DNA of 64,000 nt from Phyllobacterium brassicacearum. GTDB lineage: Bacteria > Pseudomonadota > Alphaproteobacteria > Rhizobiales > Rhizobiaceae. This document shows positions 44,978-54,488 of this stretch, piece by piece. Where the stretch lies: contig NZ_PGGO01000024.1 in assembly GCF_003010955.1 (NCBI RefSeq), positions 1-64,000 of the forward strand. The letters are read 5' to 3'. The notes under the pieces were generated by a model that saw only the letters and a program-made list of their open reading frames with translations, did not search any database and had not been told where the DNA came from. How positions within the stretch are numbered: position 1 is the stretch's first letter; each line of letters opens with the position of its first letter. Made by a program: the position numbers and the translations under genes.

Positions 44978-45999
44978 TCGAGATCGTCGACACCGGACCT
45001 TTGAACACGATCCAGGATCTCGGCCGGCCGGGCTATCGCGATATCGGTGTTACGGCGAGCGGTGCCATGGACCCCCTGGCGCTGAAGATCGCCAATCTGC
45101 TGGTTGGCAATGATCAGGGCGCTGCGGCGATCGAGGTGCAGACCTTCCCGTTCCGCCTCCGTCTTCGTGAGACGACGGTGTTCGCCGTGACCGGCGGAGC
45201 CAACGCGAAAATCGACGGCGTCGTTCTGCCGCCCTGGTGGACGCAGACTTGTGACGCCGGACAGGTTCTTGAGCTCCTGCCATCTCCTTTAGCCGCCCGT
45301 GCCTACGTCGCCTTCGCCGGAGGGGTGGACGTCCCGATCGTCATGGGCTCGCGCAGCACCTCACTGCGGGGCGCCTTTGGCGGCATTGAAGGCCGGGCCC
45401 TGCAGAAGGGTGATACACTTCTCCTCGGCGAGCCCATTGCCACGGTCTTGCCGGCCGACGGGCTGGGTGTCGTGCCCCCGGCAAGCGCACTGGCGGAGTT
45501 TTTCCCCGTGGCGGCCGATAACACGCTGCTCATCCGGGCCTTGCCTGCAGGCGAACACGACCTTTTCGGTGCCGATGGCGAACGTTTCTGGAGCCAGAGC
45601 TGGAAAATCTCCTCGCAAAGCGATCGGACCGGCTACCGGCTTTCCGGCGAGCCCGTGCGGCCCACGGCTCCGGTGGAAATGCGCTCATACGGCATCGTTC
45701 CGGGAGTGGTTCAGGTGCCCCCAGGCGGTGAGCCCATCGTGCAGATGAGCGACGCTAACACCGCTGGCGGATATCCGAAGATCGCCGGTGTACTCGACGC
45801 CGATCTTTGGCGGCTCGGGCAGGCGCGGATCGGGAGTCGTCTTCGCTTCGTCCGCTCCTCGCACGCTGAGGCGCGGACGCTCGACAAAGTAATCGCCGCC
45901 TATGTGGAGGATGTCCGCAACACCGCGCAGATGGTCGGGCGCGCCCTGGAGACCATGGCAGGGCCAAAGCCGGCCGTACGGAAAGGGAAAAATCAATGA
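44974..45999 (+). CDS. pxpC: PxpC/KipA-type protein (allophanate hydrolase subunit 2 domain)
   Basis: 341 residues from a GTG overlapping the pxpB stop (GTGA). It begins IEIVDTGPLNTIQDLGRPGY and contains GVTASGAMDPLALKIAN, VAFAGGVDVPIVMGSRSTSL and QSDRTGYRLSGEPV, the AHS2 hallmarks. Partner of PxpB in 5-oxoprolinase and of AHS1 in urea carboxylase. The C-terminal 45 residues are a longer tail than usual. Confidence 0.88.
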   Translation: MIEIVDTGPLNTIQDLGRPGYRDIGVTASGAMDPLALKIANLLVGNDQGAAAIEVQTFPFRLRLRETTVFAVTGGANAKIDGVVLPPWWTQTCDAGQVLELLPSPLAARAYVAFAGGVDVPIVMGSRSTSLRGAFGGIEGRALQKGDTLLLGEPIATVLPADGLGVVPPASALAEFFPVAADNTLLIRALPAGEHDLFGADGERFWSQSWKISSQSDRTGYRLSGEPVRPTAPVEMRSYGIVPGVVQVPPGGEPIVQMSDANTAGGYPKIAGVLDADLWRLGQARIGSRLRFVRSSHAEARTLDKVIAAYVEDVRNTAQMVGRALETMAGPKPAVRKGKNQ

Positions 46000-46763
46000 A
46001 GATCGACATCAATTCAGACATGGGCGAGGGTTTTGGGCCTTATCGGCTCTGTGACGACGAGGCGCTGATGAAGGTCGTGTCCTCAGCCAACATCGCCTGT
46101 GGTTTCCATGCCGGTGATCCTGACACGATGGCGCGTATGGTTCGCCTCGCCAAAGCGAACGGCGTCGCTATCGGCGCCCATCCAGGATTGCCGGACAGGC
46201 TGGGTTTCGGCCGCCGCGACTTGCCTTTTTCTGCCGACGAGCTGCGCCAGCAGATGCTGTATCAGCTGGGGGCGCTGACGGCGATCGCAAAGGCAGAACG
46301 CGTTCCCGTCGCCCATATCAGCTTCCACGCCGCTATGGGCAACATGGTGAACCGGGATCCGGCTCTGGCTGACGTGATGATGGACGCTATCCGTGCGGTC
46401 GATTCGAACCTTATTGTCTTTGCCATGCCCGACAGCACGATCGCGCACGCTGCGGCTCGCGCGGGCCTGAAGTCCCTCCTGCTGTTCCTCGCCGACCGCG
46501 CCTATGATGCCCAGGGCAAGCTTGTCGCCCGCGGGTTGCCTGGAGCCGTAATCAAGGAAGAAGAAAAACTTCGTGGGCGCGTCCGGCAATTCCTCAAGAC
46601 GGGCACCGTCACGACCATCGAGGGCGAGACCCTTGGTGTGCCGGCCCGCTCCATCCTCGTTCACAGCGATACTCCAGGATCGCTGGAGCTCGCGCGGATC
46701 GTGCGCAGCGAGATCGAGTCGGCGGGGGCAACGATCGTCCCGGCTGCCCAAATCGTTGAATAG
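45996..46763 (+). CDS. pxpA: PxpA (LamB/YcsF family) protein
   Basis: 255 residues, four-base overlap with pxpC. DINSDMGEGFGPYRLCDDEA, SSANIACGFHAGDP, GAHPGLPDRLGFGRR and FLADRAYDAQGKLVARGLPG are the family motifs. The segment that normally reads KPHGALYN is here HISFHAAMGNMVNRD, so a conserved Lys and Tyr are changed. With PxpB and PxpC it would form an ATP-dependent 5-oxoprolinase-type hydrolase, but the changes and the biotin genes point to another substrate. Confidence 0.85.
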   Translation: MKIDINSDMGEGFGPYRLCDDEALMKVVSSANIACGFHAGDPDTMARMVRLAKANGVAIGAHPGLPDRLGFGRRDLPFSADELRQQMLYQLGALTAIAKAERVPVAHISFHAAMGNMVNRDPALADVMMDAIRAVDSNLIVFAMPDSTIAHAAARAGLKSLLLFLADRAYDAQGKLVARGLPGAVIKEEEKLRGRVRQFLKTGTVTTIEGETLGVPARSILVHSDTPGSLELARIVRSEIESAGATIVPAAQIVE

Positions 46764-46812
46764 CCACCCCCCTTCATCGTTTTAGATTTAACATCACCGA
46801 AAGCCATGTCCG

Positions 46813-48015
46813 ATGCCAGCAATCGCCGATCGCCTTAACAACGTTTCCATCTCCGCTTCCGCCGCTATGACGCAGCGCGCCAGAGACCTCGCCGCCCAGG
46901 GCACTAAAGTCATCAGCCTTTCCGCCGGAGAGCCCGATTTTGCTACGCCGTCGCATGCGCTTGAGGCGGCGCATGCTGCGGCGCTGGCGGGTGACACCAA
47001 ATACCCGTCGATGGACGGCACTCCAGCCCTGAAGGCGGCGATTGCGCGTAAGTTCAAGCGCGAGAACAATCTTGACTACGAGGCAAGCCAGATCGTGGTC
47101 TGCGGCGGCGCCAAGCAGGTCATCTTCAATGCCATGCTTGCCACCTGCAATCCGGGCGATGAAGTGGTGATCCCCGCGCCGTCCTGGATCAGCTATGCGG
47201 ATATCGTCAAGTTCGCAGGCGCCGTTCCCGTGCCGGTCGCTTGCCCGCAGGAGGCCGGCTTCAAGCTGCGTGCCGAGGATCTGGAGGCTGCCATTACGCC
47301 GCGTACAAAATGGCTGTTTCTGAATTTCCCGAACAATCCCACAGGTGCGGCCTGCTCGCGCGCCGAGATGAAGGCGATCGCCGACGTTATGCTGCGCCAT
47401 CCGCATGTGTGGATCATGACCGACGACATTTACGAACACCTGATCTATGACGACTTCGAATTCTGCACGATCGCTGAGGTCGAGCCGAAGCTCTACGATC
47501 GTGTGCTGACTGTCAATGGCGCGTCCAAGGCCTATGCGATGACGGGTTGGCGCCTTGGCTTCTGCGGCGGACCGAAGGATCTGATCGCGGCTATCAGCAA
47601 CGTCAATGGCCAAAATGGCGGCGGCACGGCGACCATTGTTCAGGCGGCAGCCGCAGCAGTGCTGGATGGGCCGCAGGAACTGCTCCAGGAGCGCGCCGCC
47701 ATCTACAAGCAGCGCCGCGATTTCGTCCTGTCCGAGTTGGCCAAAATCGATGGCCTGAAATGCCACAAGCCTGAAGGTGCCTTTTACATCTTCCCGAATA
47801 TATCGGGCCTGATCGGCAGGACGAGCAGGGGCGGGCGGAAGATCGAAAGCGACACCGATTTCGTCATGGCGCTCGTCAATGAGCATTACGTGGCCACAGT
47901 GCAGGGCGCCGCCTACGGCATGAGTCCATTCTTCCGCATCTCGTATGCCACCAGCATGGAGAAGCTAACGGAAGCCTGCGCCCGGATTTCGCTGTTTTGC
48001 GCTGAGATGCGTTGA
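46813..48015 (+). CDS. Class I/II PLP-dependent aminotransferase
   Basis: 400 residues of the aspartate aminotransferase Igamma type (fold type I). The PLP lysine is Lys239 in NGASKAYAMTGWRLGF; NFPNNPTGAACSRAEM and the FRISYATSMEKL segment (substrate-carboxylate arginine) are also present. It removes or transfers an amino group, giving a 2-oxo acid that could feed the RraA-family aldolase encoded upstream. Fifty bases separate it from pxpA. The substrate is not evident. Confidence 0.88.
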   Translation: MPAIADRLNNVSISASAAMTQRARDLAAQGTKVISLSAGEPDFATPSHALEAAHAAALAGDTKYPSMDGTPALKAAIARKFKRENNLDYEASQIVVCGGAKQVIFNAMLATCNPGDEVVIPAPSWISYADIVKFAGAVPVPVACPQEAGFKLRAEDLEAAITPRTKWLFLNFPNNPTGAACSRAEMKAIADVMLRHPHVWIMTDDIYEHLIYDDFEFCTIAEVEPKLYDRVLTVNGASKAYAMTGWRLGFCGGPKDLIAAISNVNGQNGGGTATIVQAAAAAVLDGPQELLQERAAIYKQRRDFVLSELAKIDGLKCHKPEGAFYIFPNISGLIGRTSRGGRKIESDTDFVMALVNEHYVATVQGAAYGMSPFFRISYATSMEKLTEACARISLFCAEMR

Positions 48016-48025
48016 GCCTCTGCGG

Positions 48026-48940
48026 TCACCCGCGCGGCGCCTTCAGCCGCGCGGTTAGCTCAATCAGTATGTCCTTGACTGCGACAGCGGGTTCCGAGAG
48101 CGGCGTGTGATCGGAGGTGCAAAGCGAAAGCGTTTCTTCGATCCGCGGCGAGACCATTCGGCAGATCAGCGGCTCGCTCGATTCCGTAATGATCCGGTCG
48201 GCGATGGCCTTGGGCATGATTGTTGCCCCAAGACCGATGCTGACGGCCCGTGTCAGTGTCCTGACGATTTCCACTTCACCGACGACTTTGAGGTTGGTTC
48301 GAGTCCGCGTGAAAGCAGTGTCTACGGCACGCCGGACGAAATTGTAGGCGGGCGGCATCAACAGCGGAAGGCCGTCCAGCGCTGTGATGGAGACGGGCTT
48401 GTCATCGGCCTCGATCGCGAAATCTGGATGCGCCACCAGAAAGAATTCCTCGCTGAGCAAGGGCTCGAAACGAACGCCCTTGATCGGTCCGGAACCATGG
48501 ATCAGCGCCATCTCCAGACGGCCGTTCATAATCATCTGGCTGTAGGTCTGGCCAACGCTTTCGGTCAGATGGAGGAGGATGCCGGGGTGACGCTTGCGCG
48601 TTTCCGCCAGCAGATCAATGGAGAGCGTGGCAGCGCTGCTGAAGGGCACAAGCCCGACCGATACGCGGCCGGCGAGCGAGTTTCCGGCCGCCGATGCATC
48701 GGCCTGGGCCTGATCCATCTGACGCAGGATGATCTGCGCATGACGATAAACAGCATGTCCAGCATCGGTCATGCTGACCCCCTGCTGGCTGCGGTTCAAA
48801 AGCTTTTGGCCAAAATGCTCTTCCAGCGACGCGAGTTGCTGGCTCAAAGCGGGCTGGGCCACATGTAATATATCGGCGGCTCGCGTTATGCTGCCGGAAT
48901 CGACGATGACGATAAAGGATTTGAGCCGTCTGGTGTCCAT
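48026..48940 (-). CDS. LysR-family regulator, NAC-like
   Basis: 304 residues from the ATG at 48940, chosen because it gives the family start MDTRRLKSFIVIVDSGSITR with the helix-turn-helix AADILHVAQPALSQQLASLE. RSQQGVSMTDAGHAVYRHAQ resembles the nitrogen assimilation control protein Nac. It ends 10 bases from the aminotransferase stop, convergent to it, and points away from the SDR/ABC operon at 49196, which it may control. Confidence 0.85.
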   Translation of the reverse strand: MDTRRLKSFIVIVDSGSITRAADILHVAQPALSQQLASLEEHFGQKLLNRSQQGVSMTDAGHAVYRHAQIILRQMDQAQADASAAGNSLAGRVSVGLVPFSSAATLSIDLLAETRKRHPGILLHLTESVGQTYSQMIMNGRLEMALIHGSGPIKGVRFEPLLSEEFFLVAHPDFAIEADDKPVSITALDGLPLLMPPAYNFVRRAVDTAFTRTRTNLKVVGEVEIVRTLTRAVSIGLGATIMPKAIADRIITESSEPLICRMVSPRIEETLSLCTSDHTPLSEPAVAVKDILIELTARLKAPRG

Positions 48941-49195
48941 TTTGACGCAATCGATCCAATCATTTTTCTGGCTATGGTACAGGCCTTCGGCGAATTTGCA
49001 AATCGGAAAATACAAGAAAAATCATACGCTTACACAATGGCGCGCCAATCGCCATGCCAACCCATAGAGCCTTAGAGGCCAGCAATTGCATCATCCTTAC
49101 GCGTCATAAGGCTTGCTTATTGCTCCACAAATAATCGGTCTTAGGCAGGGCTTTGAAGTTCAACTAATGTTCAAAAAACAACTGGGGAACGAGAA

Positions 49196-49975
49196 ATGTC
49201 ATTTTCCGATTACAGGACAGCGTTGGTCACGGGCGCCTCTTCCGGTATTGGTGCGGCTGTCGTTGAACGGCTGTGCCGGGAAAATATCGAGGTTCACGCC
49301 CTAGCTCGCAGCGCAGAACCACTGCAGAAACTTGCAGAAAAGACCGGTTGCATCCCTCATGTGATTGACGTGACAAATCGCACAGCGCTTGGCGAACTAA
49401 CGGCCCGCATTGCGTTCGACATCCTGGTCAATAATGCCGGCGTCGATCGTCCGAAGAAATTCCTGGAAGCCGAAGAAGGCGATATTGATCTTCTGGTTGA
49501 CGTTAATCTTCGTGCTGTCCTGCATCTCTGCCGCATGGTCGTACCGGGCATGGTCGCGCGCGACAACGGCCATGTGATCAACATCTCCTCGATAGCGGGC
49601 GCTTATAATTTTGGCGGCAACTCCTCCTATCATGCGACGAAGGCGGCCGTGAGCATGCTGTCCAATCAACTGCGTCTCGATGCCTTCGGCAAAAGGGTGC
49701 GTGTCACGGAAATCTGCCCGGGCCGGGTCGCGACCGACATTTTCGCACATGTCCACGGCGACGACCCATCGATCCGCGAACGCTTTATCGACGGCTTCGA
49801 ACTGCCGAAAGCCGCTGATATCGCAGAGGCCATCGCTTTCGCTATCGCCGCACCCATCGCTGTTAATATCGGCCACATGGAGATCACGCCGACCCTCCAA
49901 GTGATGGGCGGCCTTCAGACTGCCAAACCGGCAACGCCACGCGCGGCGCCTTCCCCTAAAGGATTGAAGCCGTGA
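49196..49975 (+). CDS. SDR-family oxidoreductase
   Basis: 259 residues of classical SDR type: TALVTGASSGIGAAVVERLC, NNAGVDRPKKF, the catalytic Ser in NISSIAGAYNFGG and YHATK. YdfG-like members (serine/3-hydroxy acid dehydrogenases) are the nearest I can recall. The stop overlaps the GTG of the permease gene, so it belongs to the ABC operon. The 48941-49195 gap upstream should hold its promoter. Confidence 0.87.
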   Translation: MSFSDYRTALVTGASSGIGAAVVERLCRENIEVHALARSAEPLQKLAEKTGCIPHVIDVTNRTALGELTARIAFDILVNNAGVDRPKKFLEAEEGDIDLLVDVNLRAVLHLCRMVVPGMVARDNGHVINISSIAGAYNFGGNSSYHATKAAVSMLSNQLRLDAFGKRVRVTEICPGRVATDIFAHVHGDDPSIRERFIDGFELPKAADIAEAIAFAIAAPIAVNIGHMEITPTLQVMGGLQTAKPATPRAAPSPKGLKP

Positions 49976-50679
49976 CAGGGTTTGATCTCTCCGCGATCCT
50001 GACCAACCCGGAATTCATCGCGATGCTCTTGCACGGCATCGTGATGACTTTCGTCATCGCGATCGGCTCCTGGCTCCTGGCGATGACCCTGGCCATCCTG
50101 CTGCTCGCGCTTCGCTTCTCGCCCGGGCGCTTTGGCAATGCCTTTGTGGCCGGCTATGTCTCCTATCATCGCAATGTTCCCACGCTCGTTCAGCTGATGC
50201 TGTGGTACTTCGGCATCTTCACGCTGTTGCCGGACTGGCTGAGCTATTGGCTCGCAAGCCACAACGCCGAAGCGATTTTTGCGATCATCGGGCTCGGGCT
50301 TTGCCAGGCCGCCTACTTCAGCGAGGATTTGCGATCCGGGCTTCGCTCGGTCAGCCCGGGACAAATGGAAGCCGCGCGGGCGCTCGGTCATGGTTATCTA
50401 TCGGCGATGCGCTTCGTATTGATGCCGCAAGGGGTGCGAAACGCATTGCCACCGCTGATCAACCATAGCGTTTCACTCTTTAAAAATAGCAGCCTGGGCG
50501 TCGTCATTGGCGCGTCCGAGCTGACGCATGCGGTCAAGGAGATTGAGAACCTCAGTTTCCGCACCTTCGAGATCTACCTGATTGGAACATTGCTCTATCT
50601 GTTCTTCTCGCTCCTCATCATGGCCGGCGGCGCCTATCTGACGATGCGCGCTGATCCAGCCGCGAGGACCCGCGCATGA
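49972..50679 (+). CDS. Polar-amino-acid ABC transporter permease (system 2, first)
   Basis: 235 residues from a GTG overlapping the SDR stop. Membrane segments start at LLHGIVMTFVIAIGSWLLAM; SYHRNVPTLVQLMLWYFGIF and the loop QMEAARALGHGYLSAMRFVL are family motifs. Very similar in layout to the system 1 permease at 38493. Confidence 0.9.
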   Translation: MTGFDLSAILTNPEFIAMLLHGIVMTFVIAIGSWLLAMTLAILLLALRFSPGRFGNAFVAGYVSYHRNVPTLVQLMLWYFGIFTLLPDWLSYWLASHNAEAIFAIIGLGLCQAAYFSEDLRSGLRSVSPGQMEAARALGHGYLSAMRFVLMPQGVRNALPPLINHSVSLFKNSSLGVVIGASELTHAVKEIENLSFRTFEIYLIGTLLYLFFSLLIMAGGAYLTMRADPAARTRA

Positions 50680-51434
50680 TCAACGATATCATCGCCATTA
50701 TCCGAGATTATTGGCTGCTGCTTTTGATCGGGCAATATCCGAACGGTCCGTTGGGCGGGCTTGCCAACACGCTGATCCTGTCGGCGTTGAGCATTGCTCT
50801 TGCATTTCCCCTCAGCATCTTGCTGGCGCTGGCGCGCCTGTCCAAATGGCCGTTCCTGCGCTGGCCGGTCACGGTGCTCGTCTATGTAACGCGTGGCGTG
50901 CCGCTGCTGATGCTCATCCTCTGGAGCTATTTCCTGGTTCCGCTGCTCACAGGCGCCGATGTGCCGAGCTTTGTGACGATGCTGACGACACTCGTCATCT
51001 ATCAAGCCGCGTTTCTCAGCGAGGTCGTGCGGGCAGGGATCGTTGCACTGGGCCAGGGGCAGATGGAAGCCGCCAAGGCTTTGGGACATGGCTATTTTGG
51101 TGCGATGCGCTTCGTGATTTTGCCCCAGGCGCTCTACAACATGATCCCAAGTATTCTGTCCACCTTCGTGTCGACGATCAAGGATACGACCCTTGGGTAT
51201 GTCATCAACGTACCGGACCTCACCTTCGCCGCAAGCCAGGTCAACAACCAGCTCCTCACACAGCCCTTCCAGGTATTTCTCATTCTTGCGCTCATCTACT
51301 ACGCGATCTGCTGGTCGTTGACCCATGTCGCCTACCGTCTCGAGCGCCGGATCACCCGCAAGCGTGCCGGCCTCACCGGCGCCGGAGCAGCAGCCGTGAT
51401 CGCACCCGCTAAAATCATATCGGAGCAGCTATGA
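50676..51434 (+). CDS. Polar-amino-acid ABC transporter permease (system 2, second)
   Basis: 252 residues. [34 protein letters not shown] and the loop [20 protein letters not shown] identify it. Overlaps both neighbours by four bases. The C-terminal 25 residues are Ala/Gly-rich and extend beyond the usual end. Confidence 0.9.
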   Translation: MINDIIAIIRDYWLLLLIGQYPNGPLGGLANTLILSALSIALAFPLSILLALARLSKWPFLRWPVTVLVYVTRGVPLLMLILWSYFLVPLLTGADVPSFVTMLTTLVIYQAAFLSEVVRAGIVALGQGQMEAAKALGHGYFGAMRFVILPQALYNMIPSILSTFVSTIKDTTLGYVINVPDLTFAASQVNNQLLTQPFQVFLILALIYYAICWSLTHVAYRLERRITRKRAGLTGAGAAAVIAPAKIISEQL

Positions 51435-52195
51435 CACCGTCAGAATCGCCACAGGATACGTATGCGATCCGCATTTCGAAGGTCTCCAAAAAGTATGGCG
51501 ACTATCCGGTCCTAAAAGACATCAACGCCCAAGTCGCCCGAGGCGAGGTGGTGGTTATCTGCGGACCGTCCGGCTCAGGCAAATCGACGTTGATCCGCAC
51601 GATCAATCGTCTCGAGGAGATAAACAGCGGGTCGATTTCCTTCGACGGCCAGAACATTCACGCACCCATGAAAACGCGCGAGCTCAACCACCTCCGCAGC
51701 CGGATCGGCTTTGTCTTTCAAAGTTTCAACCTGTTTCCGCATCTGTCCGTGGTCGACAATGTCTCGATGTCGCCAGTGCGGGTAAAGGGGGTGGCTCGCG
51801 ATGTCGCTCATGACCAGGCTCTGCGCCTTCTCGACCGCGTCGGGCTCGCTGACAAGGCCAATGCTTTTCCGGGCCAGTTGTCGGGCGGCCAACAGCAGCG
51901 CGTGGCGATTGCCCGTGCTCTTGCCATGGAGCCGCCTGTCATGCTGTTCGACGAGCCGACGAGCGCGCTCGATCCAGAGATGGTCGGAGAAGTTTTGGCC
52001 GTCATGAAGAGCCTGGCTGCCGACGGCATGACCATGCTGTGCGTTACCCATGAAATGGGCTTCGCACGCGACGTTGCCGACCGGATCTGGTTCATCGACG
52101 CCGGCCAGATCATCGAAACGGCGACGCCGGAGGAATTTTTTACAAGCCCCCGCCATCCCCGCGCTCAACGGTTTCTCGCCGATCTGCGACACTGA
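51431..52195 (+). CDS. Polar-amino-acid ABC transporter ATP-binding protein (system 2)
   Basis: 254 residues, GlnQ type: [55 protein letters not shown], and the closing [16 protein letters not shown]. Overlaps the permease stop as ATGA. Confidence 0.92.
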   Translation: MTPSESPQDTYAIRISKVSKKYGDYPVLKDINAQVARGEVVVICGPSGSGKSTLIRTINRLEEINSGSISFDGQNIHAPMKTRELNHLRSRIGFVFQSFNLFPHLSVVDNVSMSPVRVKGVARDVAHDQALRLLDRVGLADKANAFPGQLSGGQQQRVAIARALAMEPPVMLFDEPTSALDPEMVGEVLAVMKSLAADGMTMLCVTHEMGFARDVADRIWFIDAGQIIETATPEEFFTSPRHPRAQRFLADLRH

Positions 52196-52225
52196 CACCT
52201 CAATAATAACCAAAGGAGAACAGCT

Positions 52226-53062
52226 ATGACCATGAAATGCATCGTGCTCAGTCTCGCTATTGCAGCGACCGCAGCGATCGCTCCCGCCAAGGCGGACCGG
52301 CTGGATGACATCATGTCCGCCAAGACGCTTCGCTGCGCGACGTTTGCTGATGTGCCACCTTTCGCCTCGCCGGATCCTGCGACCCGCGAAATGGCTGGCT
52401 TCGACGTTGATCTATGCAATGCAATTGCCAAGCACCTTGGCGTAAAGGCCGAGGTCAAACCGGTCTCCGTCGAGGCGCGTGTCCCGGAGGTCAAGCTCGG
52501 CCGCGTCGACATTACGGTGGCAAATCTTGCCTATACCCAAAGCCGCGCCGATCAGATCCAGTTCAGCGATCCGTATTACCTCGCCAAGGAAATGCTCATT
52601 GTTCCTGCTGACGATCCTGGCCAGACAAAGGCTGATTTCGCCAACCAGCGCATCGCATCCGCAAAGGGTTCTACGTCGGAAATGTCAATCAAGCTCAATA
52701 AGTCCGAGCCACTGACGTTCCAGGACACCGCATCGGCCTATCTCGCCGTTCAGCAGGGTAAGGCTCGCGGTATGGTGGCCAATACGATGACCACGACAAA
52801 GTTCGTCAACGAGTCTCAGACCAGGGGCAAGAAGATGCGGATGATTCAGGATCCCATGCTCTTCCAGCCAATCGGCGTTGGCATGGCAAAGGACCAACCG
52901 GCACTGACCGCCAAGGTCAACGAAGTTTTGCATTCGCTCGATGAGTCAGGCGAAATCAACAGAATCTGGGACAAGTGGCTAGGCCAGAACACCGAATACA
53001 AAATGACGCGAACAGACAAAGTTGTTCCGATCGGCGAACTGAAGTTCACCCCCATCCCGTGA
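52226..53062 (+). CDS. Polar-amino-acid ABC transporter substrate-binding protein (system 2)
   Basis: 278 residues with a signal peptide ending APAKA|DRLDD. Family-3 features: KTLRCATFADVPPFASPDPA, MAGFDVDLCNAIAKHLGV, GRVDITVANLAYTQSRADQI. CAAAGGAGAA precedes the ATG. It is the last gene of the operon, unlike system 1 where the binding protein comes first. Confidence 0.9.
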   Translation: MTMKCIVLSLAIAATAAIAPAKADRLDDIMSAKTLRCATFADVPPFASPDPATREMAGFDVDLCNAIAKHLGVKAEVKPVSVEARVPEVKLGRVDITVANLAYTQSRADQIQFSDPYYLAKEMLIVPADDPGQTKADFANQRIASAKGSTSEMSIKLNKSEPLTFQDTASAYLAVQQGKARGMVANTMTTTKFVNESQTRGKKMRMIQDPMLFQPIGVGMAKDQPALTAKVNEVLHSLDESGEINRIWDKWLGQNTEYKMTRTDKVVPIGELKFTPIP

Positions 53063-53204
53063 TCCCCGGTTAGTTTGATCGTTCGGCGTGTAGATTCCAC
53101 GGTAGAGTATGGGTGCGAGCTTCGCAGCGATGGATAACTTTGTGGTGGCGCTGGGAAAGGCGGCGAGCACTTCGGGCCTCGTTGAGATAGTCAAAGTGCT
53201 CCCA

Positions 53205-53234
53205 GGTTGAAGCCGGACCCGTCCGGCTTCAACC
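53205..53234. terminator. Strong hairpin downstream of the system 2 operon
   Basis: The arms ggttgaagccgga and tccggcttcaacc are perfect 13-bp complements with a four-base loop (cccg). It lies 143 bases after the binding-protein stop. No T-run follows, so it may act as an mRNA 3' stabiliser or as a weak terminator. The rest of 53063-53303 holds no gene. Confidence 0.6.
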
Positions 53235-53303
53235 ATTGATCTCACTCCGAAATCACCATACGCCGACAAGCTAATTAGCGATCGGTGGGAAAAGGCTCGG
53301 CAG

Positions 53304-54119
53304 GGTACTGTAAACTTAACGCTCTGAAAACAAGAGCTGGGAGTGGCGCTTTGGTTCAGGCGGCGCGAAGGCCTGCTATTTGGCACCACGCTTCCATGGC
53401 TGCTGCTCGCAGCTCGCGATAGTGGTGAGATGGGGTCTCGTGGCGGGGAATTTGGAAGAGGTTGGCGATCGGATCGTGGATCGAGACGAAGCGCTGAAGC
53501 TGTCGTGGTGACTTGAAGCGTTTCATGATCCGCTCACGCCGTCGGACGGGTTGATGGGAATTCTCCGCTCGATTGTTCAGTCCTTTGTGCGAACGATGCT
53601 GGACGCCGGGCATGATATCGCGTTTTGCGGCACTGTAGGATCGGAGCTTGTCGGTGATTATCACGCGTGGCGAACGGCTTTGTCCTTTCAGAAGCTTGCA
53701 CATCAAACGCTTTGCAGCCTTGGCACTGCGGCGGCTTTGGACCAGAACGTCGAGGACGAAGCCATGCTGATCGACGGCGCGCCAGAGCCAGGGTTTCTTT
53801 CCTCGAATGGTGATGACGACCTCGTCGAGGTACCATTTGTCGCCGAGCCTGCCGGCTGAGCGCTTGCGGATATCATTGGCGAAGCGCCGCCGAATTTCTC
53901 AGCCCAGAGTCTCACGGTCTGGTGAGAGACGATATGCCACGCGCTGCCAGCATATCCTCGACCATGCGCAAGCTGAGCGGAAACCGAAAATAGAGCCAAA
54001 CGGCATGGGCAATCACTTCCGCTGGAAACCGGTGGCGACGATAGAGAGGATCACGTGCAAATCTGGTCATCACCCCAGATCCCACATTTTGATCGATGCT
54101 CGGTTAACGTTACGGTGCC
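53304..54119. mobile_element. IS6-family element, decayed (816 bp)
   Basis: Imperfect inverted ends flank the transposase remnant: ggtactgtaaacttaacgc at 53304 and, on the minus strand from 54119, ggcaccgtaacgttaaccg (13 of 19 matching). The size suits an IS6 element. Flanking octamers (ctcggcag and actgcctg) do not match as a target duplication. The exact ends are inferred. Confidence 0.6.
53356..54070 (-). pseudogene. IS6-family transposase remnant
   Basis: From the ATG at 54070 one reads RRHRFPAEVIAHAVWLYFRF and SLRMVEDMLAARGI, then after a frameshift VSHQTVRLWAEKFG, and after another DKWYLDEVVITIRGKKPWLW, VDQHGFVLDVLVQSRRS and GLNNRAENSHQPVRRRER to a stop at 53356. All catalytic residues are present, but two single-base shifts near 53945 and 53885 break the N-terminal part. 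Confidence 0.82.
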
Positions 54120-54194
54120 ACTGCCTGAGCGGTCCGACCTATCGCTCCCGCCCCATCCCCACGCCCCACAAATGAGAAAGGTATCGAAATTCCT

Positions 54195-54488
54195 ATGAGT
54201 ACATTTATCAATCCTTTCGCTCCCGAACGTCGCAGCCTTCCTTGTCAGGCGACAGCGATCAAGGCGTGGACGCGTGAGGTTCTTGAATGCGGCGGGGATG
54301 TTGTCGTCTCGGTCAATCAGCTGGCCTGCACCGAGCGGGGGAGCGCGCCGCAAGAGACGGTCGTTCTTTTGCTGCTGCCCGATAGGCGCTCCCTCAAGTT
54401 CTCCATTCATAAAGCACTTTACGATGTGACCGAGGCCGATGTCGTCGCCGCCGCCCAAAGCTGCGAGGAGGCAAAGGCGGCAGGTTGA
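54195..54488 (+). CDS. Small conserved-looking protein of unknown function
   Basis: 97 residues with no membrane segment. The pattern NPFAPERRSLPCQATAIKAW, LACTERGSAPQETVVLLLL and KFSIHKALYDVTEADV resembles a small family that I recall next to metal-related genes; its function is unknown. GAGAAAGG lies upstream of the ATG. It is wedged between two IS6 remnants, just before the manganese importer, and its last bases abut the second remnant. Confidence 0.55.
   Translation: MSTFINPFAPERRSLPCQATAIKAWTREVLECGGDVVVSVNQLACTERGSAPQETVVLLLLPDRRSLKFSIHKALYDVTEADVVAAAQSCEEAKAAG

Noticed and set aside
44246-45999. PxpB/PxpC read as KipI/KipA sporulation kinase regulators or as true allophanate hydrolase
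   Set aside because: These names come from domain history. There is no sporulation system, and the amidase domain of allophanate hydrolase is absent; operon context with PxpA fits a 5-oxoprolinase-type or carboxyltransferase role.
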